Assembly (NCBI RefSeq): GCF_963855985.1
Contig: NC_087098.1
Coordinates: 15,210,501 to 15,274,500 of the forward strand
DNA from: Ostrinia nubilalis
Taxonomy: Eukaryota; Arthropoda; Insecta; Lepidoptera; Crambidae
Length of the DNA: 64,000 nucleotides
Direction of reading: 5' to 3'
The notes under the pieces are model-generated. The model saw only the letters and a program-made list of their open reading frames with translations, ran no database searches and was not told the DNA's origin. The position numbers and the translations under genes are program-made. Below, one piece after another: positions 39,201-54,200 of the stretch (position 1 is its first letter; each line of letters starts with the position of its first letter).

Positions 39201-42200
39201 TGAATCTCGAGCTTGCTCTGCGCTAGTTTCTTTTCCATGTCATCCGTTGCTTCTTCTTCCTCTGGTTCTGCTGCGCTCTCACTCTCACTGGACTTAGTTG
39301 AAGTCACAAACGATGGCAAACTGTCTTTGGCCGTAAGATCTGGCTGAGAAGTGGGCGGGACTAGCTTCAAGCTTGGTATTGTCTTTATGCTGCCGAGTGA
39401 AGAAGACGTTACAGAAATAGATGATGTGCTACGTTTCTCAGCTTTGATAGACTCTCGAGATCCGTGAGATAAAGCAGCAGAAACGGCCGATTTCTTTGGC
39501 ACAGGTTTTGGTATAAAACCAAGGTCTCCTTCCTCGTAGACTTTTCCAAGGGATGCCAGAGTCTCGATAGATTCTGTGCGTTGAACTTCACGATACTGTG
39601 TTATTATATCAAGCAAGCGTGACAAAAGAATTTGTCTGTCCATTATCTCTCTGGTTGGATCGGTTGTAGCCCATTGGTCCAGCTTCAAGGCGGCTTGTAT
39701 AGCTATACCCGCTTCTTTCAATATCTTCTTCAACTTGATACACTCATTAGCTATCTTAGAGGATTCAACCACAGATTTGTTCTGTTCGCATAACTTAGCA
39801 TGAAGATTTTGTTCTAAAATACGAACTTGTAATGAAAGGTTATCGTTTTCTTTTGTGAGACGTTGTATTTTTGCTTGGAGTGTTTCCAAATCATAGTTCC
39901 GTTTTTCAAACTGTGCTCGTTCTTTTTTAATTTCCTGAAATGCTGTTGTTAATTGGTCGATGACCTTTAGTTGAACAACATTCTTATTTATAGCTTTATC
40001 TCTCTCTTCTTCAGCTAGTTCCATAGCAATACGAGCGGCCCTTTCGTTTTCTTTGTATCTCTCATTTTGTTCGGCTAACTTTGCTTGTGTTGACAAAATG
40101 CTATCTAACTCATTATTAATCGCAATATTTTCTCTAATAACCCTGTGTGTTGATGCTGCTATTCTCAACTCAGTAGCATCTTGAAAGTCTTGAGCAAGTT
40201 GCAACAGGTGTCCTTCCATTTCTTTTTTCAGTTTATCTTTACCGATCACAAACTTTTTCTCTGCATCGTAAATTATCCTTTTGTATTTCATTTCTTGATC
40301 TTTAAAATCTTGTTCTTGCTTCTCGAATTTCCTCATCAAGTCATCTCTTATAGCTCTAAACTCTTCTAAAGTGTTAAGTTTTCCGGCTAACAACTTATTT
40401 TCAGATGTAAGTTGGTCTTTCATGATGGTGAAATTTCTTTCCAGCTCATTGACTGTTTCTTTGAACTGAGCTGTCTCTATTTCCCGTGTCTCTTCAAGAC
40501 CTTTCACTTTATCCTTGAGCTCATTGTTCTCCTCATTCTTAACATTTAGTGTTTTCTTCAAGTAGGCAATAATGTCGGCTCTGTCCTCGTCCAGTTTATC
40601 ATATGCCTTTTGTAGTTCTTCATTTCGCTGCTCGTATTCGTCTACAGCTAATCGAAGCCGAGCAATTTTTCGATTACATTCCGCTACCTGGAGTTCCAAA
40701 AATGTCCTCTCAACTTCTGTGAATGTTCCGCCGCCACCGCCTTTTTGTGCTCCTTCCTCTTCTTTCTTCTTATCTTTCTTTGGTGCCATTTTAAATTGTT
40801 TTTCGACTTATTTGTAAGTGTTTTAAAAATAAGCGATTACGTGAAACTTGTATTGTTGTGACAGCTGGCGCAAATTTCGCATTGACAAAACAAAGGTTGC
40901 TAGGCAATGTTTCTAAGCAACACCCACAAACAACAACAATGAAAGTGTTTATCACTCTTGACAAGTGCAATATACGACCTTCGACATAATACAACTTCCT
41001 TTATTTTCATATTAATGTAGGTCGCTCAACGAAAGTTGAGGCATACATACTCACACACACAGATTTAATATTTTAATACAGAGCACAAAACATTAAACAT
41101 TTAAGTTAATATCGAATAAACTAGCTACCTCGCAGAAAGCATGAATTGTCAGTCCAAATCAATGTCCAAATACGCAAGACTGATCGGGCATATAGTACTC
41201 AGAAGAAACAAAAAATTAACATTTTAATCTCAAAAAGAAAGAAATTCATACGAAGTTTGTATGATCGGCAATAACTTGCTTAGATATGAGTAGTTAGTGA
41301 CAACTGAGGCCGTCGTAACTCACTCATTACAACAATCACGCGCGCAGTACTTGTCGGGCTCTTAGCTGTATCTTGCAACATTATAACCAGCCACAGTTTA
41401 TAATTTATTAACACCTGTAAGTAGGGCTTGAATTAGGCAGCACCTCAGGCCTACGGGGATCAATATTAAGTATTTTAGTACTCACGTCGCACTGCTTAGC
41501 GCCGTATGCTGGCGGCGGCGAGTCGCAGAAGCGGTGGCGGCTGCGCGTGCGCGTCGAGCAGTGCGTGGGCGCGGGACACGGCGACCACGCCGACCACTCG
41601 CTCCAGCCGCCCGCGCCGCCCTCTGGAATAACCAGATTGGTCAACATCTATGCTGGATTATTTGTATGTTTGTTTCAGCCAGAGTACGTCTACTGCATAG
41701 GTTCGTTCGTTCGTTTCAGCCACTGCTGGACAAAGGCCTCCCGATTTCCACAAACACCGGTCCTGCGCCGCTCGTATCCAGGCACCACCCGCGATCCTCA
41801 TCAGATCGTCGGTCCACCTAGTCGGAGGCCTGCCTGCATAGGTATCACCAAAGAACTATCTAGGCACATTGTCAAAGGTTAGTTAGATGATTCCTGTTTA
41901 TGAATCGTCAAACCTTTAAGAGATTGTATCATTTTTGATGGAGAGCCATAATGTATTATAATGGGAAGAAATAAGAAATAAGATACAGGTGCACCAGATA
42001 AAGAATAAGTTACTGCAATCCGAATGCCTGCCATAATAGATCCTCACTCAGTAAAAGTAAAACTTGTAAATAATTATTGGGCTGATGAAAAGACTATCTT
42101 GGATCTTGGCTTTAATATCCATCAAAGGCAGATAATAGTTACAAGTCTTTTAAGTCAAAAAGACTGTCAAATGACCAGTAAAACTAGCAGTTAAGCTTAC

Positions 42201-45200
42201 CTGATAGAGGCGAAGTGGGCAGGCAGTCCATTCTGACGTCAGTCACGGCGCCGGTCACAGCCTGCGACACGTACACGAAGCAGTACTCGGGGTAGCGCTC
42301 CGTGAACAGTCTGCAGTCGAAGGAGGCTGTGTGCTGCCCTCTGTCAACAAATACAATGTTTTAGTTTCTAAAAACGGATGCAACGGAGCTGGGCCCATTT
42401 TCCACCAAAATGGAGGGGAGGCGAGATGTGATATATTTTTTTGTTTTAACTATTTTAGTTATGTATCAAATGAAAATTGGGTTTATTATTATGAGTTTGC
42501 CTATTTACCTGGTAAACAAGAGTACAAAATTACCTCCGATAAACATAGCTTCTATTTCATATTGAAAATTATTTTTGACAGAAGTGACTTAGTTCCTCCT
42601 TAACATATTTTGTCTCAAAGTGGGTAGGATAGGTAAGGTACTTCTATATTTGTATCTAATTTAGCAATGTAGATAATATCATCTGCTCGTTAGATTATTA
42701 TCTGACAGGCAATGTGTACAATTTAAACGATACAAGTACGTACAATAAATAATAAATTAATGTGTCATACCGAACAGAACATCAGGTTATTAATAAAACT
42801 CAATCGACAATTATTAACAACGGTAACATTGAACATTTCATTAAATCTGCAATTATAATCAGAACAAATACTCATTATGTTAATGGCCGTATCTGCCGGG
42901 TTGTTAATTACATAAACAATGAGCTAATGTAAAGTGTAACGATACGCATACCGGCTTCGAAACCAAATGAATTAACAAATTAGTGAGCTGTACTTATGAA
43001 CAGGATGTTTATTTGATCAAATTTACCATTTCAAATATTATTATTATTTTAGGTGGTATTCAAAAAACATTGTAATCAAATTATTTACTGTCTAGTCACT
43101 GCGTGATCGAATCAGAAATGAGGAGATCCGTAGGAGAACCAGAGTGACTGACATAGCCCGCAGAATCGCTAAAATCAAGTGGCAGTGTTCTTGATTCAAT
43201 CAGTTCTTGAGTGACGACCACGAGCCGGAAGACCTAGCGTGGGCAGGCCTCCCACTAGGTGGACCGACGATCTGGTGAGGGTCGCTGGAGGTGCCTGGAT
43301 GCGAGCGGCGCAGGACCGGTCTTAGTGGAAATCCTTGGGGGAGGCCTTTGTCCAGCAGTGGACAAAGTTCGTTTCAGTCTTTCGGCTGAAACAAACGAAC
43401 GATAAGACGCCTATGAGTTTAAAGTTTCATAGTTGCTGATGGGTTTCAATTCAACATAACTGTAGTTAACAGTGTAGAGCAGTTCCTACACTATCGTGTA
43501 TCAAGTCTAGCTATTAGTTACTTAGTTACATTCATGTATGAGTGGTTGCACATCAAGCAAACGTTCAATGTACACATTGACATAGTCTTGTAATGTTGTT
43601 ATACCATCCGTGTCTTATTTTGAAAGCCAATGTAAAGCTAAATAGTAAAATAGTCCATTGATTGCACCACGGAATCGCGATGGATGTCAATTAAGTGGCA
43701 ATGTGCAGATACCCGCGGTCGATTCCCGACCGAGCCAAATTAGCGGCCGCGTTTGATCGGCCTGATTGTCTGCGGTCGGAGTTGTACAGGTAAATACGGC
43801 AATCTATTAGATCAGACTATATCCGGGGTAGTGATTAATCACAATCATAAATCCGTATTGGCTTGGTGTTTGAACGTAAATAGACATGAAATACATTGCA
43901 AACCAAACAGTTTTATATTTTCTAAATGGTAGAGGTAAACAGATTCTATCCTTGCGCTTAATATTTTTAAACTACGTAAATTATTTGAAATTTTCATACA
44001 TAGATAGAGACGATAGAGTGCTGTAGGTAAAGGTTTTGCCGTTTAAATGGTACATTGCACTGACTACGAAACCTGGGCTGGTCGCTAAATTTTACATTTT
44101 ACACAAATTTAATATAGAAAATAGATTGTAGAGCGTATTCAGAACAATAAAATTAATTACAAGCCTCTAAAATTACTAATGGAAGCTTTTAATGGACATA
44201 CATTTTATTTGTAAAATGAAACACGTTTACTACTGAATGAACAATTTATAATCCCTGTATTTACTTTAACAATGTGTGCGCAGCGGGGCCGTCAATACCC
44301 TTGAGCGCTAGGGGTCCAAGTTCAATTTCCGGTTAGGTCAAATTAGGAAACTAACTTTTCTAAATTGAGTTTGGCTATGTCTGGGCCGTAAGGTCAAAAG
44401 TGCCCTCTGTAGTAAATTTACCTACCTACTATATAATTAAACACAATCGTTTTGGACAACGAATTTACCCACAGAGTTATTTGCTTTTTTTTTTTTTTAA
44501 ATCTTTATTGCACACATAAAAATACAGTGGTACAACAGGCGAGCTTAATGCCATGTGGCATTCTCTTCCAGCTAACCAGAAAATTAAACAAATGATGCTT
44601 TGATTGCTACATACATATAGTATGAATTAAAATTAGCATGTCTAAGGCTGCGTTGCATTATCTTACTTTAACTTTAACAAACGTTAGAAATCAGTCAAAC
44701 TCGATCCAAAAAACACCGGTTATAGTTACGATTAAAGTAAGGTTTTTGATGTAGTATGACGTACATAAAGGCTAATAGGGAAATTACTGCACAAAAAAGC
44801 AAGAAAATTTGATACACATTTCGTTATTAACGAGTAAAAACCTCGGGAGTACCGAATACAAAATTTTTCAGGAAAGACAAAAAACCGTCTCCTGAATATT
44901 TTTACGAGGATTTAATTGAACGCGATAGCACTACAATCATCCCATTTGAATATAGGTACACTCGAAATGTCCATTGAGAGGTTTTCTCACTATACAATAA
45001 AAAGTGATTTTGTTAAAAATTAGACTTACGAGGTATTTATTCGTTAACGACGATTTACATTTAAGACTTAATTTTTCAATTTATGTTGTTACCTCTTCAC
45101 CCTCTGCTCGGCGACGTATCTTAGCCGCTCGCCGTCCCTCCCGAAAACCCTGATCCTGTCAGCGCCCTCTAGCACACACTCAGGATACTGGAACAGCACT

Positions 45201-48200
45201 CGTTGGCCGTCAGTGCACGGCAGGACCGACCCTCCGTGGACGTTCAGGACGAATTGCTCCGACCAGTCCGCCTGCGAACAAGAGGAAAATTAAGAAAGAA
45301 AGATACATTTATTACAATGGACATCACACAAATACAGGCAATTACATAGACATGACAGTGGCACATAATAATGGAAGAAGAAAAAAATAAAAACAAGAGT
45401 AAACTGAGCAGTGCCACCCATTCACTAACAAGATGCCCAATGCAATGGGACCCCACTCAGCATATATGCCGTGGCCCACGGTGACGAAGGCCACGGCGCT
45501 GGTTTTCAGTGTGCCCCATGCCGAGTGAGGGTCACGGACCATTGGTAAAATAAATAAAATAGTAAGCTGCTAATTAAGATTTTAAACTTTCGCGATCCAT
45601 TTCAACTAAAATAGTACTAAGTCTGCTTGTGACCACTGTCTTGTCTGTGTGTGCAATGACATAAAAACATCCTTCATCATCATCATAATGTAACTCATTA
45701 ATAAACGTCGCGTTAAAACCCGTGTCTTACTACTTTAGTTAAGAGGAAAATTAAAACTTGAAAAAAATCCCACCTCAGTGGGAGTAGAATCACTCTGAGA
45801 ACTTTCCCTGTAATTAAATGGTATGAAAAAAATTAAGGTTATAGTTATAGTTATGCTGTATTTGCAATACAAAAATAAATGAAAAGGCCAAAGAGATATC
45901 GTAAGAAATCTTCGCGTGGGCTCAAGACACATTTGCTCGACCTCTCTCCCGCTCGCAAATGTCTTGGTATTTGTGATAATAATCACAAGTCAGCAATATT
46001 TGTAATTCAGATTATTGTTTTTAATTAACTCCCACCAGTAAATAAATTAATACAAACTTACCGCCTCCTCGGAAAATTTTACAAGAAAACAAATGAGGAT
46101 CGATTTCTTTTTAAAATTTTCGAATCTTTTTGGGGCCATGCCAGTATGAAAGTTCTCATAAAAGAGTTTTTATGCACTTCGCGGTTTGCGAACGACGCGC
46201 GAACTAACTTTTTTCTAAACAGCCAGTATCATTTTTTTGTGTTGAAAGAAGTTTTCCTTCAGTCGGAACATAGGACCTTTCGCTTTGTAGCGGCTTGGTA
46301 ACAAAAGAAAAACATCTTACAAAATAGTAATGATACGATAATGTAGGAGATTGGGATAGGAACGGGATGGGATACCTTCGATTGAGCAGACTCCACAGGA
46401 CGGTCCAAGCTTGGTTCTTCTTTCACTTTCACAAACACTTGAATTTTTATTGAGATGAGTTTAGCGCGCGATTTGTGTTTATTTGAATTGGTTTATTTTG
46501 GATACTTATTTAGTATTAACGCCCAGATAGGTAGGCGAAGCGGCGCGTTGCGATGCGAGAGCGAGACTGAAGGTGGGAGGGAGAGGATAGGAAAAAGGAC
46601 TGTCAGAGTGAGTGATAGAATAGTGTGACATGAGTTTGAAATGTATGAGGTTTTAATGCTGGCGCGTACAACTCCCCCGGCCTAGAGGTCTTCCTCTAGA
46701 TTGAGTGGCGTTTGTAAAAAAAAAGTTAAAAACGTAAAAAAACATGCGTTAGAGAGAACTAAACGAGTTAAATTAGCGTTAAAGTTGTGTTAAATTAAAG
46801 TTAAGGTTAAAATAAAGTTAAGAACATTATTTGAGTTACTGTAAAGGAAGAGGACAAACTCTAACTACAGGCCGAACATAAGTACCGGTTGCAGTGCGAA
46901 TTTTTAAGGTGCGAATGATTTTGTCCTTTCCGGGATATACTTCCACAACCACACCCAATGGCCAACAAAGAGGATGCGCATTGTCATCTTTTATAACAAC
47001 AACAGAGCCCACATCTATCGGTTTGGTCACCGTATTCCACTTTTCACGGCGTTGTAGAGAAGTTAAATACTCCTGACTCCAGCGACGCCAAAAGCTTTGC
47101 ACTAATTTATTGACTAACTGATAACGCGTTAACCGATTGTCAGAAATATCAGAGACATCCTCTACTGGTAAGAATTTCAGTGGAGTTATATTGAGAAAGT
47201 GATTGGGAGTGAGAGCGGATATATCAGATGGGTCAGAGCTAAGAACACACAATGGTCTACTATTCAATAAGCCTTCTATTTGTACAAGTACAGTGTTGAA
47301 CTCTTCGTATGTTAACACTTGAAGACCAATAACTTTATAAAGATGCGTTTTTACATAACGAACATTTATCTCTGTGATGCCGTTAAAGTGCGGACCATAT
47401 GGTGGACTATGAAGAAACTTAATGCGTTGTTCAGCCAAATGTGAACTTAAATAATTTTTGTGAGAGTCAGATTCTAAAAGAGCGTAAATTTCGTCAAGCT
47501 TGCGTTTAGCGCCAATGAAGTTAGTACCTCCGTCGCTATATATCATGGAAACGGGGCCTCTTCTACAAATGAATCGACGAAAAGCGGCGAGAAATAGATC
47601 AGAGCTTAAGTCTGAAACTAACTCTATGTGTAGAGCCTTAGTTGTAAGACAGCAAAATAAACAAATATAAGCCTTCTGGCTTTTAACACCTCTGCGGCGA
47701 ATGTGAGTAATAAAGAAGGGACCTGCATAATCGACCGATGTATAAACAAAGGCTTTAGCTTCTGAAACGCGAAATGATGGCAAGTCGCCCATAAGAGGGT
47801 TTGTAGATTTAGGGTTTAAACGAAAACAGATATTGCATTGATGCACTCTTTGACGTACTAAGTTACGTGCGGAAAGTATCCAAAATTTCTGTCTAAGCAG
47901 ACTGAGTAGAAGTGAAGGACCAGTATGTAAATTACATACATGAAAGTAATCAACTAAAAGTTGAGTGAAGCGATGTTTAGGCGATAGAATGATTGGATGC
48001 TTTTGTCCATAGTTGAGTTGAGAGTGAGTGAGTCGACCTCCGACACGAAGTATATTATCAGAGTCAATGAAAGGGTTAAGTTTGAGAAGCGATTTGTTAG
48101 AGGGTTTATTATTTTTAATTGCGTGCATATCTTGAGTAAAAAATAGTGCCTGTATATGGCGTACTAAATAGAGTTCAGCGAGTTCTAAATCAGAGGATGT

Positions 48201-51200
48201 AACCACTCCGTTTGAACGTAGTATTTTTGCGAAGCGTAACACGTACACAGTAGCGCGTAATAATTTTGGGTACGTGGAAATGCGATCAATTAATCGATCG
48301 AAAGGGTGAGAGTTCGATTGAGAGCTTGTCTCTGAAACAAGAGCGATAGTTTTCTCTTCCAGTCGAACACTGTTAGATGAAACTTGAAATGGCTCGATAG
48401 GCCATTGCGAGATTGGCTGAGCTGTCCATTGAGGAGAGTGAAACCAATTTAATTGATTTAATAATGCTTTAGGAGTTACAGGTCGCGATATTACATCTGC
48501 AGGATTTTCATTTCCATTAACATGATGCCAAATTTTTGCGTTGAGTTTCGAATTAATTTCAGTAATTCTATTCGCAACAAATGTGTGAAATTTGTACGCG
48601 GGAGAATGTATCCACGTGAGAGTGACAGTCGAGTCTGAAAATGCGTAAATTGAGTTAACAGGATAACGATTCTCTATACTATCGCGAACCGATAACAAAA
48701 GATTTGTTAAGAGCAGCGCTGCGCACAGTTCAAGCCGCGCAAGAGATATTTTCTTTAAAGGCGCGACGCGCGATTTGGATGCGATAAGAAAGACTTCACC
48801 GGGTGAATCTGCATCAGAGCTCACGCGCACATAAACTACAGCTCCGTAGCATACTTCGCTGGCGTCCGCGAAGCCCATGATAGTGACGTGACAACCCGCG
48901 GTGATTCCTATGTGACGAGGTATTTTTAATTGCGATAAATAGTTAATCTCACTATCAAACCGATTCCATTTATTTTTTATTGAGTCTGGAACTGGCTGAT
49001 CCCATTCAAGTTTGCGCTGCCAGCATTCTTGAATTAAGAGTTTGAGAAACGCTGTCACAGGGCCTAGCAAACCCAAAGGGTCGAATAATCTAGCGGTTGC
49101 GGAAAGAATCGTGCGTTTTGTGCATTGGTCAGAGTTAGTAGAGTTAATTTTGTAAAGAAAAACGTCATCATTAGGTTGCCACTGCATGCCTATGATTTTT
49201 GTCGTAATTTCTGAGTCAGTGTCAAAATCGACGAGCTGTGGATTTTTATGCGAATCGGGAATCTTATTTATAAGCTCAGGGTTGTTCGAGATCCACTTAA
49301 CCATTTTAAACCCCCCGGCCATGAACATCTTAACCATTTGATGGTAAGATTGTTCAGCTTTTTCTAACCCGTCCATCGATGAGACATAATCGTCCATATA
49401 CATACAGGATTGAGCTTCAGACGCGGCGATAGGATAATTCGCGCGCTCGTCCTCAGCGAGTTGGCGAACGACACGCATAGCGAGGTCAGGCGAGCTAGAA
49501 ACGCCAAAAGAAACCCTATTGTATTGATAAGTATCAATCGGTGATTCAGGATCAAATCGAAATAATATGCGTTGAAACGGGTGGTGATTTTGATCAAGCT
49601 TTACACAGAAATACATCTTTTCAATATCAGCAGATAAAGCGACTGAGAAAATGCGTAAGTTAATTAAAAGATCAAAAATATTACTTTGTAAGTTTGGGCC
49701 AGTGTAAAGAACATCATTTAACGACTTTCCAGAGGTTGTTTTACAACTTGCATCTAAAACGACTCGAGTTTTTGAAGTGAGTTTATCTGGTCGGTATACT
49801 GCATGATGAGGTATATAATAATTTGGAGTATTTTCCTCTGAATTCGATGCGTTTTCAACTTTTGACAGAAAACCGCGATCGATACAGTCTTGAATATTTT
49901 CATTATAGTTAGTGCGTAAGCCCGGAGTTGAGTCTAACTTTTTCTCTAAGTTATAGAAGCGACGCCTAGCAGTAAAGTAAGAATCGCCGAGTTCTGATGG
50001 GTCGAGTTTAAATGGCAAAGAAACGGTATACGTCCCAGAGTCGTCGCGAGAATGAGTTGATTGGAAAATGTTTTCACATATATCATCGTCAGGGCTGATG
50101 TGTCTCTTAGTAGGTACACTTTCAAGCTCCCAAAAGCGTTGCGTGAGTGATTCTAATGAGTGCGAGTCTACATTGCAAAAGAATGCTTTATTATCATTGC
50201 GTGAATGAGCTGAGTAGCACTGAGCGCGTCCCATAGCGAGATATCCGAGCGTGGTTTCGATGGCGATGACAGAGGATTGCGGTGAAGTTATTTTATTACT
50301 ACCTAAAAGAAGCGGGAATATCTCATTGCCTAACAAACAATCGATTTCAGCAGGGATATCGAAGCTGTCATCAGCCATAGGAAGTCCTTGTAAATGCGAT
50401 AACTGGGTTATGTCAACCCTTACATTAGGTAAATAATCGGTTATTGTATCAATGACGCGTGCGTTAATTGTGTATTTACACCTGGGATCAAAGCGTGAGG
50501 CAATTGTGAAAGATACATATCCTAGCGACACACTTTCAGACTGACCTATGCCCTTAATAGTGGTAGGTAGCGGATTGACCTTTAAGTTCAGTCGCGCACA
50601 ACATTTATTTGTGATAAAGTTGCTCATCGAACCTGTGTCTAGAAACACGCGTAATTTTTGACACGTCTTATTATTGTCATAAGTATACACTGACGCGGTG
50701 GGTAATAAGACCGTGGTACTAGATTCATCAGCAATCGACGGCGTGACTGCAGAGAGAGATACATTGTTGGTTGGCATCGATTGCAACGGCGGCGTGACCG
50801 GACCGGGCGCGGACATGGACGCGTCGGTCGGCGAAAGCGTAGCGCTGCAAGTTAGCTGTTGTGACGTCATAGGTCTATTCACGTTAAAGTTATCTATATG
50901 AATAAGAGTGTGATGTTTCCGTTGGCAAACTGAGCAACGATTTTGAGATTTGCAATATTTAACATTATGAAAGCCTAAACAATTGAGGCAAAAGTTACAT
51001 TTTTTCACTAAAGAGTAGCGAGTTGGCGCATTTTTCGAGCGAAAATAACTGCATTTGAACAGGGCATGTTCAGGTTCCGTCTTACAAAGTTGACAATTCT
51101 TGCGTACAGCGGATGGAGTGTATGAGCCTTGCGAATTCGGTTGAGATTGGAAGTAATGTTGATTGGGTTTTACTCCAGAAGCTGTATTAGAAACAAACGA

Positions 51201-54200
51201 CTGTGTCGGTTTTGAGTTTTTAGACTGCGATGCGAAATTCGTTTTATTATTAACGTACAGCTTATTCTGCGTAAAAGATGAGCGTAAAGAATGGATCTTA
51301 TTCTGTTCTCTTATAAAAGTCTTGAGATCATTAAACGTAGGCATTTTTACGTGCTTAATGGATTGTTCAAATAAATTTAGAGTGTCTTTGTCTAATTTAC
51401 TGAGAGCAATATGAGTCAAAATGAAGTCGGAAAGGTCATCAATCTGTAAACGTCGTAAGGCAGCTTCAGCTGAGCAATACTGTTCCAAAAATTCATCTAA
51501 AGATTGCGATTTGAAGTTTATTAATTGTTCCAAATACATAGAGGCTTGTACTCTTATGTCTTGGTATTTTTCTAATAGGTTGTTCCAAATTATGTAATAG
51601 TTCTCACCAGTCGGTGGAATACCCGAGCAAATTGTAAGTGCTTTTCCGGAAAGTTTTCCTATAAGGTATTGAGCCTTTTCACCTGGAGACAAACCAGTGT
51701 TCTCATGAATAAGCGTTTTAAAATTTTGGTAGAAAACGGGCCACTTGGAAGGGGCTCCGTCGAAAGAGACTAGTTCTAAAGGCGGTAATTTTTTTACGAA
51801 ATCCTGTTTGCGACGCTCTGTGTTGGCCTTTAGTTGTGCGATGGAGCTTTGCACCGAAAGGATGTTACAGTACAAATCGTCAAACGAGTTGAGTGCGGCA
51901 AATGTAGGTTTGAGTTCCTCATCATTTTTCATATAACACAAATTAAGCTCGTCAATAGTATCAAGAAAATCCGATCTTGTTTTTTCAATCGAATGCATGC
52001 GAGACATGAAAATTTGTTCAATCTGAGGGTCGGAGACCTTTAGGCTGAGGTCGTATAATTCCTGAACCCTCTGAAAAAGCGCTTCTTTTTTAGCTTCAAG
52101 CAAATTAATTTTGCGTTTTACTCCCTCCATTGTATTGGTAGGTGAGCAAACACACGCACGAGAGCTAGCGTTAAAAATGAGTTGAGTTGTGCGTATTTAT
52201 TTATAATCCAGTAGGAAAATAAAATGCGTAGCGTATGTAAGCGAATTTGAAATTGAATTGAAATAAAATTTTAAAAGATTGAATTTAAAAATACACGTGT
52301 TTACAAACAACGAGTTGACGTTTGAGCGAATAGTAATTTCTAGAATGTGTCAAATGTCAAACGAATCGAACTTTCCAGAAAGAATGTGTCAAACGAGCGA
52401 ATTTTCTAGAATTTTCTAGAGAGTTGTCAAAATGACGGATGCGTGAAAATGTGTAGTTGTGATTTTCTGTAAGTGTAAAGGATAGGAAATGAACCATGCG
52501 GCTCGGTAGGACCAGAAAGGAGTTGTAGGAGATTGGGATAGGAACGGGATGGGATACCTTCGATTGAGCAGACTCCACAGGACGGTCCAAGCTTGGTTCT
52601 TCTTTCACTTTCACAAACACTTGAATTTTTATTGAGATGAGTTTAGCGCGCGATTTGTGTTTATTTGAATTGGTTTATTTTGGATACTTATTTAGTATTA
52701 ACGCCCAGATAGGTAGGCGAAGCGGCGCGTTGCGATGCGAGAGCGAGACTGAAGGTGGGAGGGAGAGGATAGGAAAAAGGACTGTCAGAGTGAGTGATAG
52801 AATAGTGTGACATGAGTTTGAAATGTATGAGGTTTTAATGCTGGCGCGTACAGATAATGATGAATTTACAGTTTGCAATAACTCCCTAGAGCTTATTAAA
52901 AAAATGTAGAACGAAAATATTTGAAATCTTTTTTCCTGTTGATGCGCTTGCTATTCAAATTTATTAAAAATCCAAGAGGAACGAGAAAAAGCCCAACTAG
53001 TTGAGTAATGGCCACTACGCGCGGGGCATCCAAAGACTCGGCTACTCACTAATAAGTGAGCCGAACTACAATATTTTTCTCCGCCGTTCGACCTCGGTTA
53101 CCCCACATTTCATTTTATTTCTCCGTTCTATTTATCGGTTTTGTACTGAAAATTGATACAGCTAGATTAGGTTACGGTATTGGGTAGCGAAATTTTTCAG
53201 GGTATATTTTTAAAGTTTCTTATATCATAAAAAGGTTTGGATAACTGTTTTATAATGCGAACAGCTAGGGGCTGGAATTCGCTGCCTACTGATGTTTTTC
53301 CCGACACTATAATCCGGCCTTTTAAGGCGAGAGTGAATAGGCACTTAAAGGGCAGATTTATGTACTTACCATCCTAGACTGCATCTCACTTAACAGGTGC
53401 GATTGCGGTAAAAAAAGGTAAAGTTTCTTGTTACGTAAAAAGGTTGATTCAATCATGACCCAAACACTTATCCATCACTGAAAACTAATTAGTCTGCCCA
53501 GACAGTCCCCAAGAATATTGAGCACAAGATTCAATTTAGCAAAGTAAAAAATAACATAAGTAGCTAATAAAGCTTTGTAACTGAGCTTTTTCAGAGATCC
53601 TTCATTAATTTTTCAAAAGATTTTCCATAAAACTCGAAGGCACTTTAAATGATTTTAAAACATCGTAAAAGAATCTTCAAGTGCTCGGCTATAATGGATA
53701 CTAATATTTTTATAGGGCATATTCTGAATGGGAGAAGAAATAATTCCCTTGAGAAAAATAATAATAAGTACCTACCGAGAATTTGAAATGCGGCCGCTAT
53801 TATAGCACATAAAGTTTAATGTACATTGCTTGGAGTTAGTAAATAACGCCAGCTGTAAAATATAACGGCTACAAGTTACTAAGTTGTGTGCTGAATTATA
53901 ATAAGTGGACTTAACTGGATAATTAGGCAAATGGTCAGTAAAGAGTGAGAAGTGAATTGTTTTGTGAAAAAAGCGAGGTTCGACTTTGGATTAGAAAGTT
54001 TTCTATTTTAAATGTTTGTTTGAAAATCTGCTAAGATTTTTTTCAGATACATTATTTCTCGATTGTAAATTGGGTGAGAGTACAGATATTATTATGCTTA
54101 TGCTCAAGAACCTGGCAAAAAATATCCCTATTGGGACCTTCTTTCCACACAGCTCTCAGGCAGCAGTAAACTGCTCAATACGTGTCATAATTTATAACAT

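Larger units (their letters stand above)
46337..52857 (-). mobile_element. Intact BEL/Pao LTR retrotransposon with identical LTRs
   Basis: Two 329-bp LTRs with no difference seen, 5-bp target duplication GATAA (46337-46341, 52853-52857), primer site, 393-base leader and a single 1764-codon gag-pol frame. It sits in sense direction in the intron between exons 2 and 3 of the THSD1-like gene. Identical LTRs mean a very recent insertion, and the intact frame suggests it may still be mobile. Confidence 0.95.

Noticed and set aside
41534..41882. Plus-strand frames of 95 and 111 codons
   Set aside because: Antisense of the TSP1 exon joined to a reversed LINE fragment.
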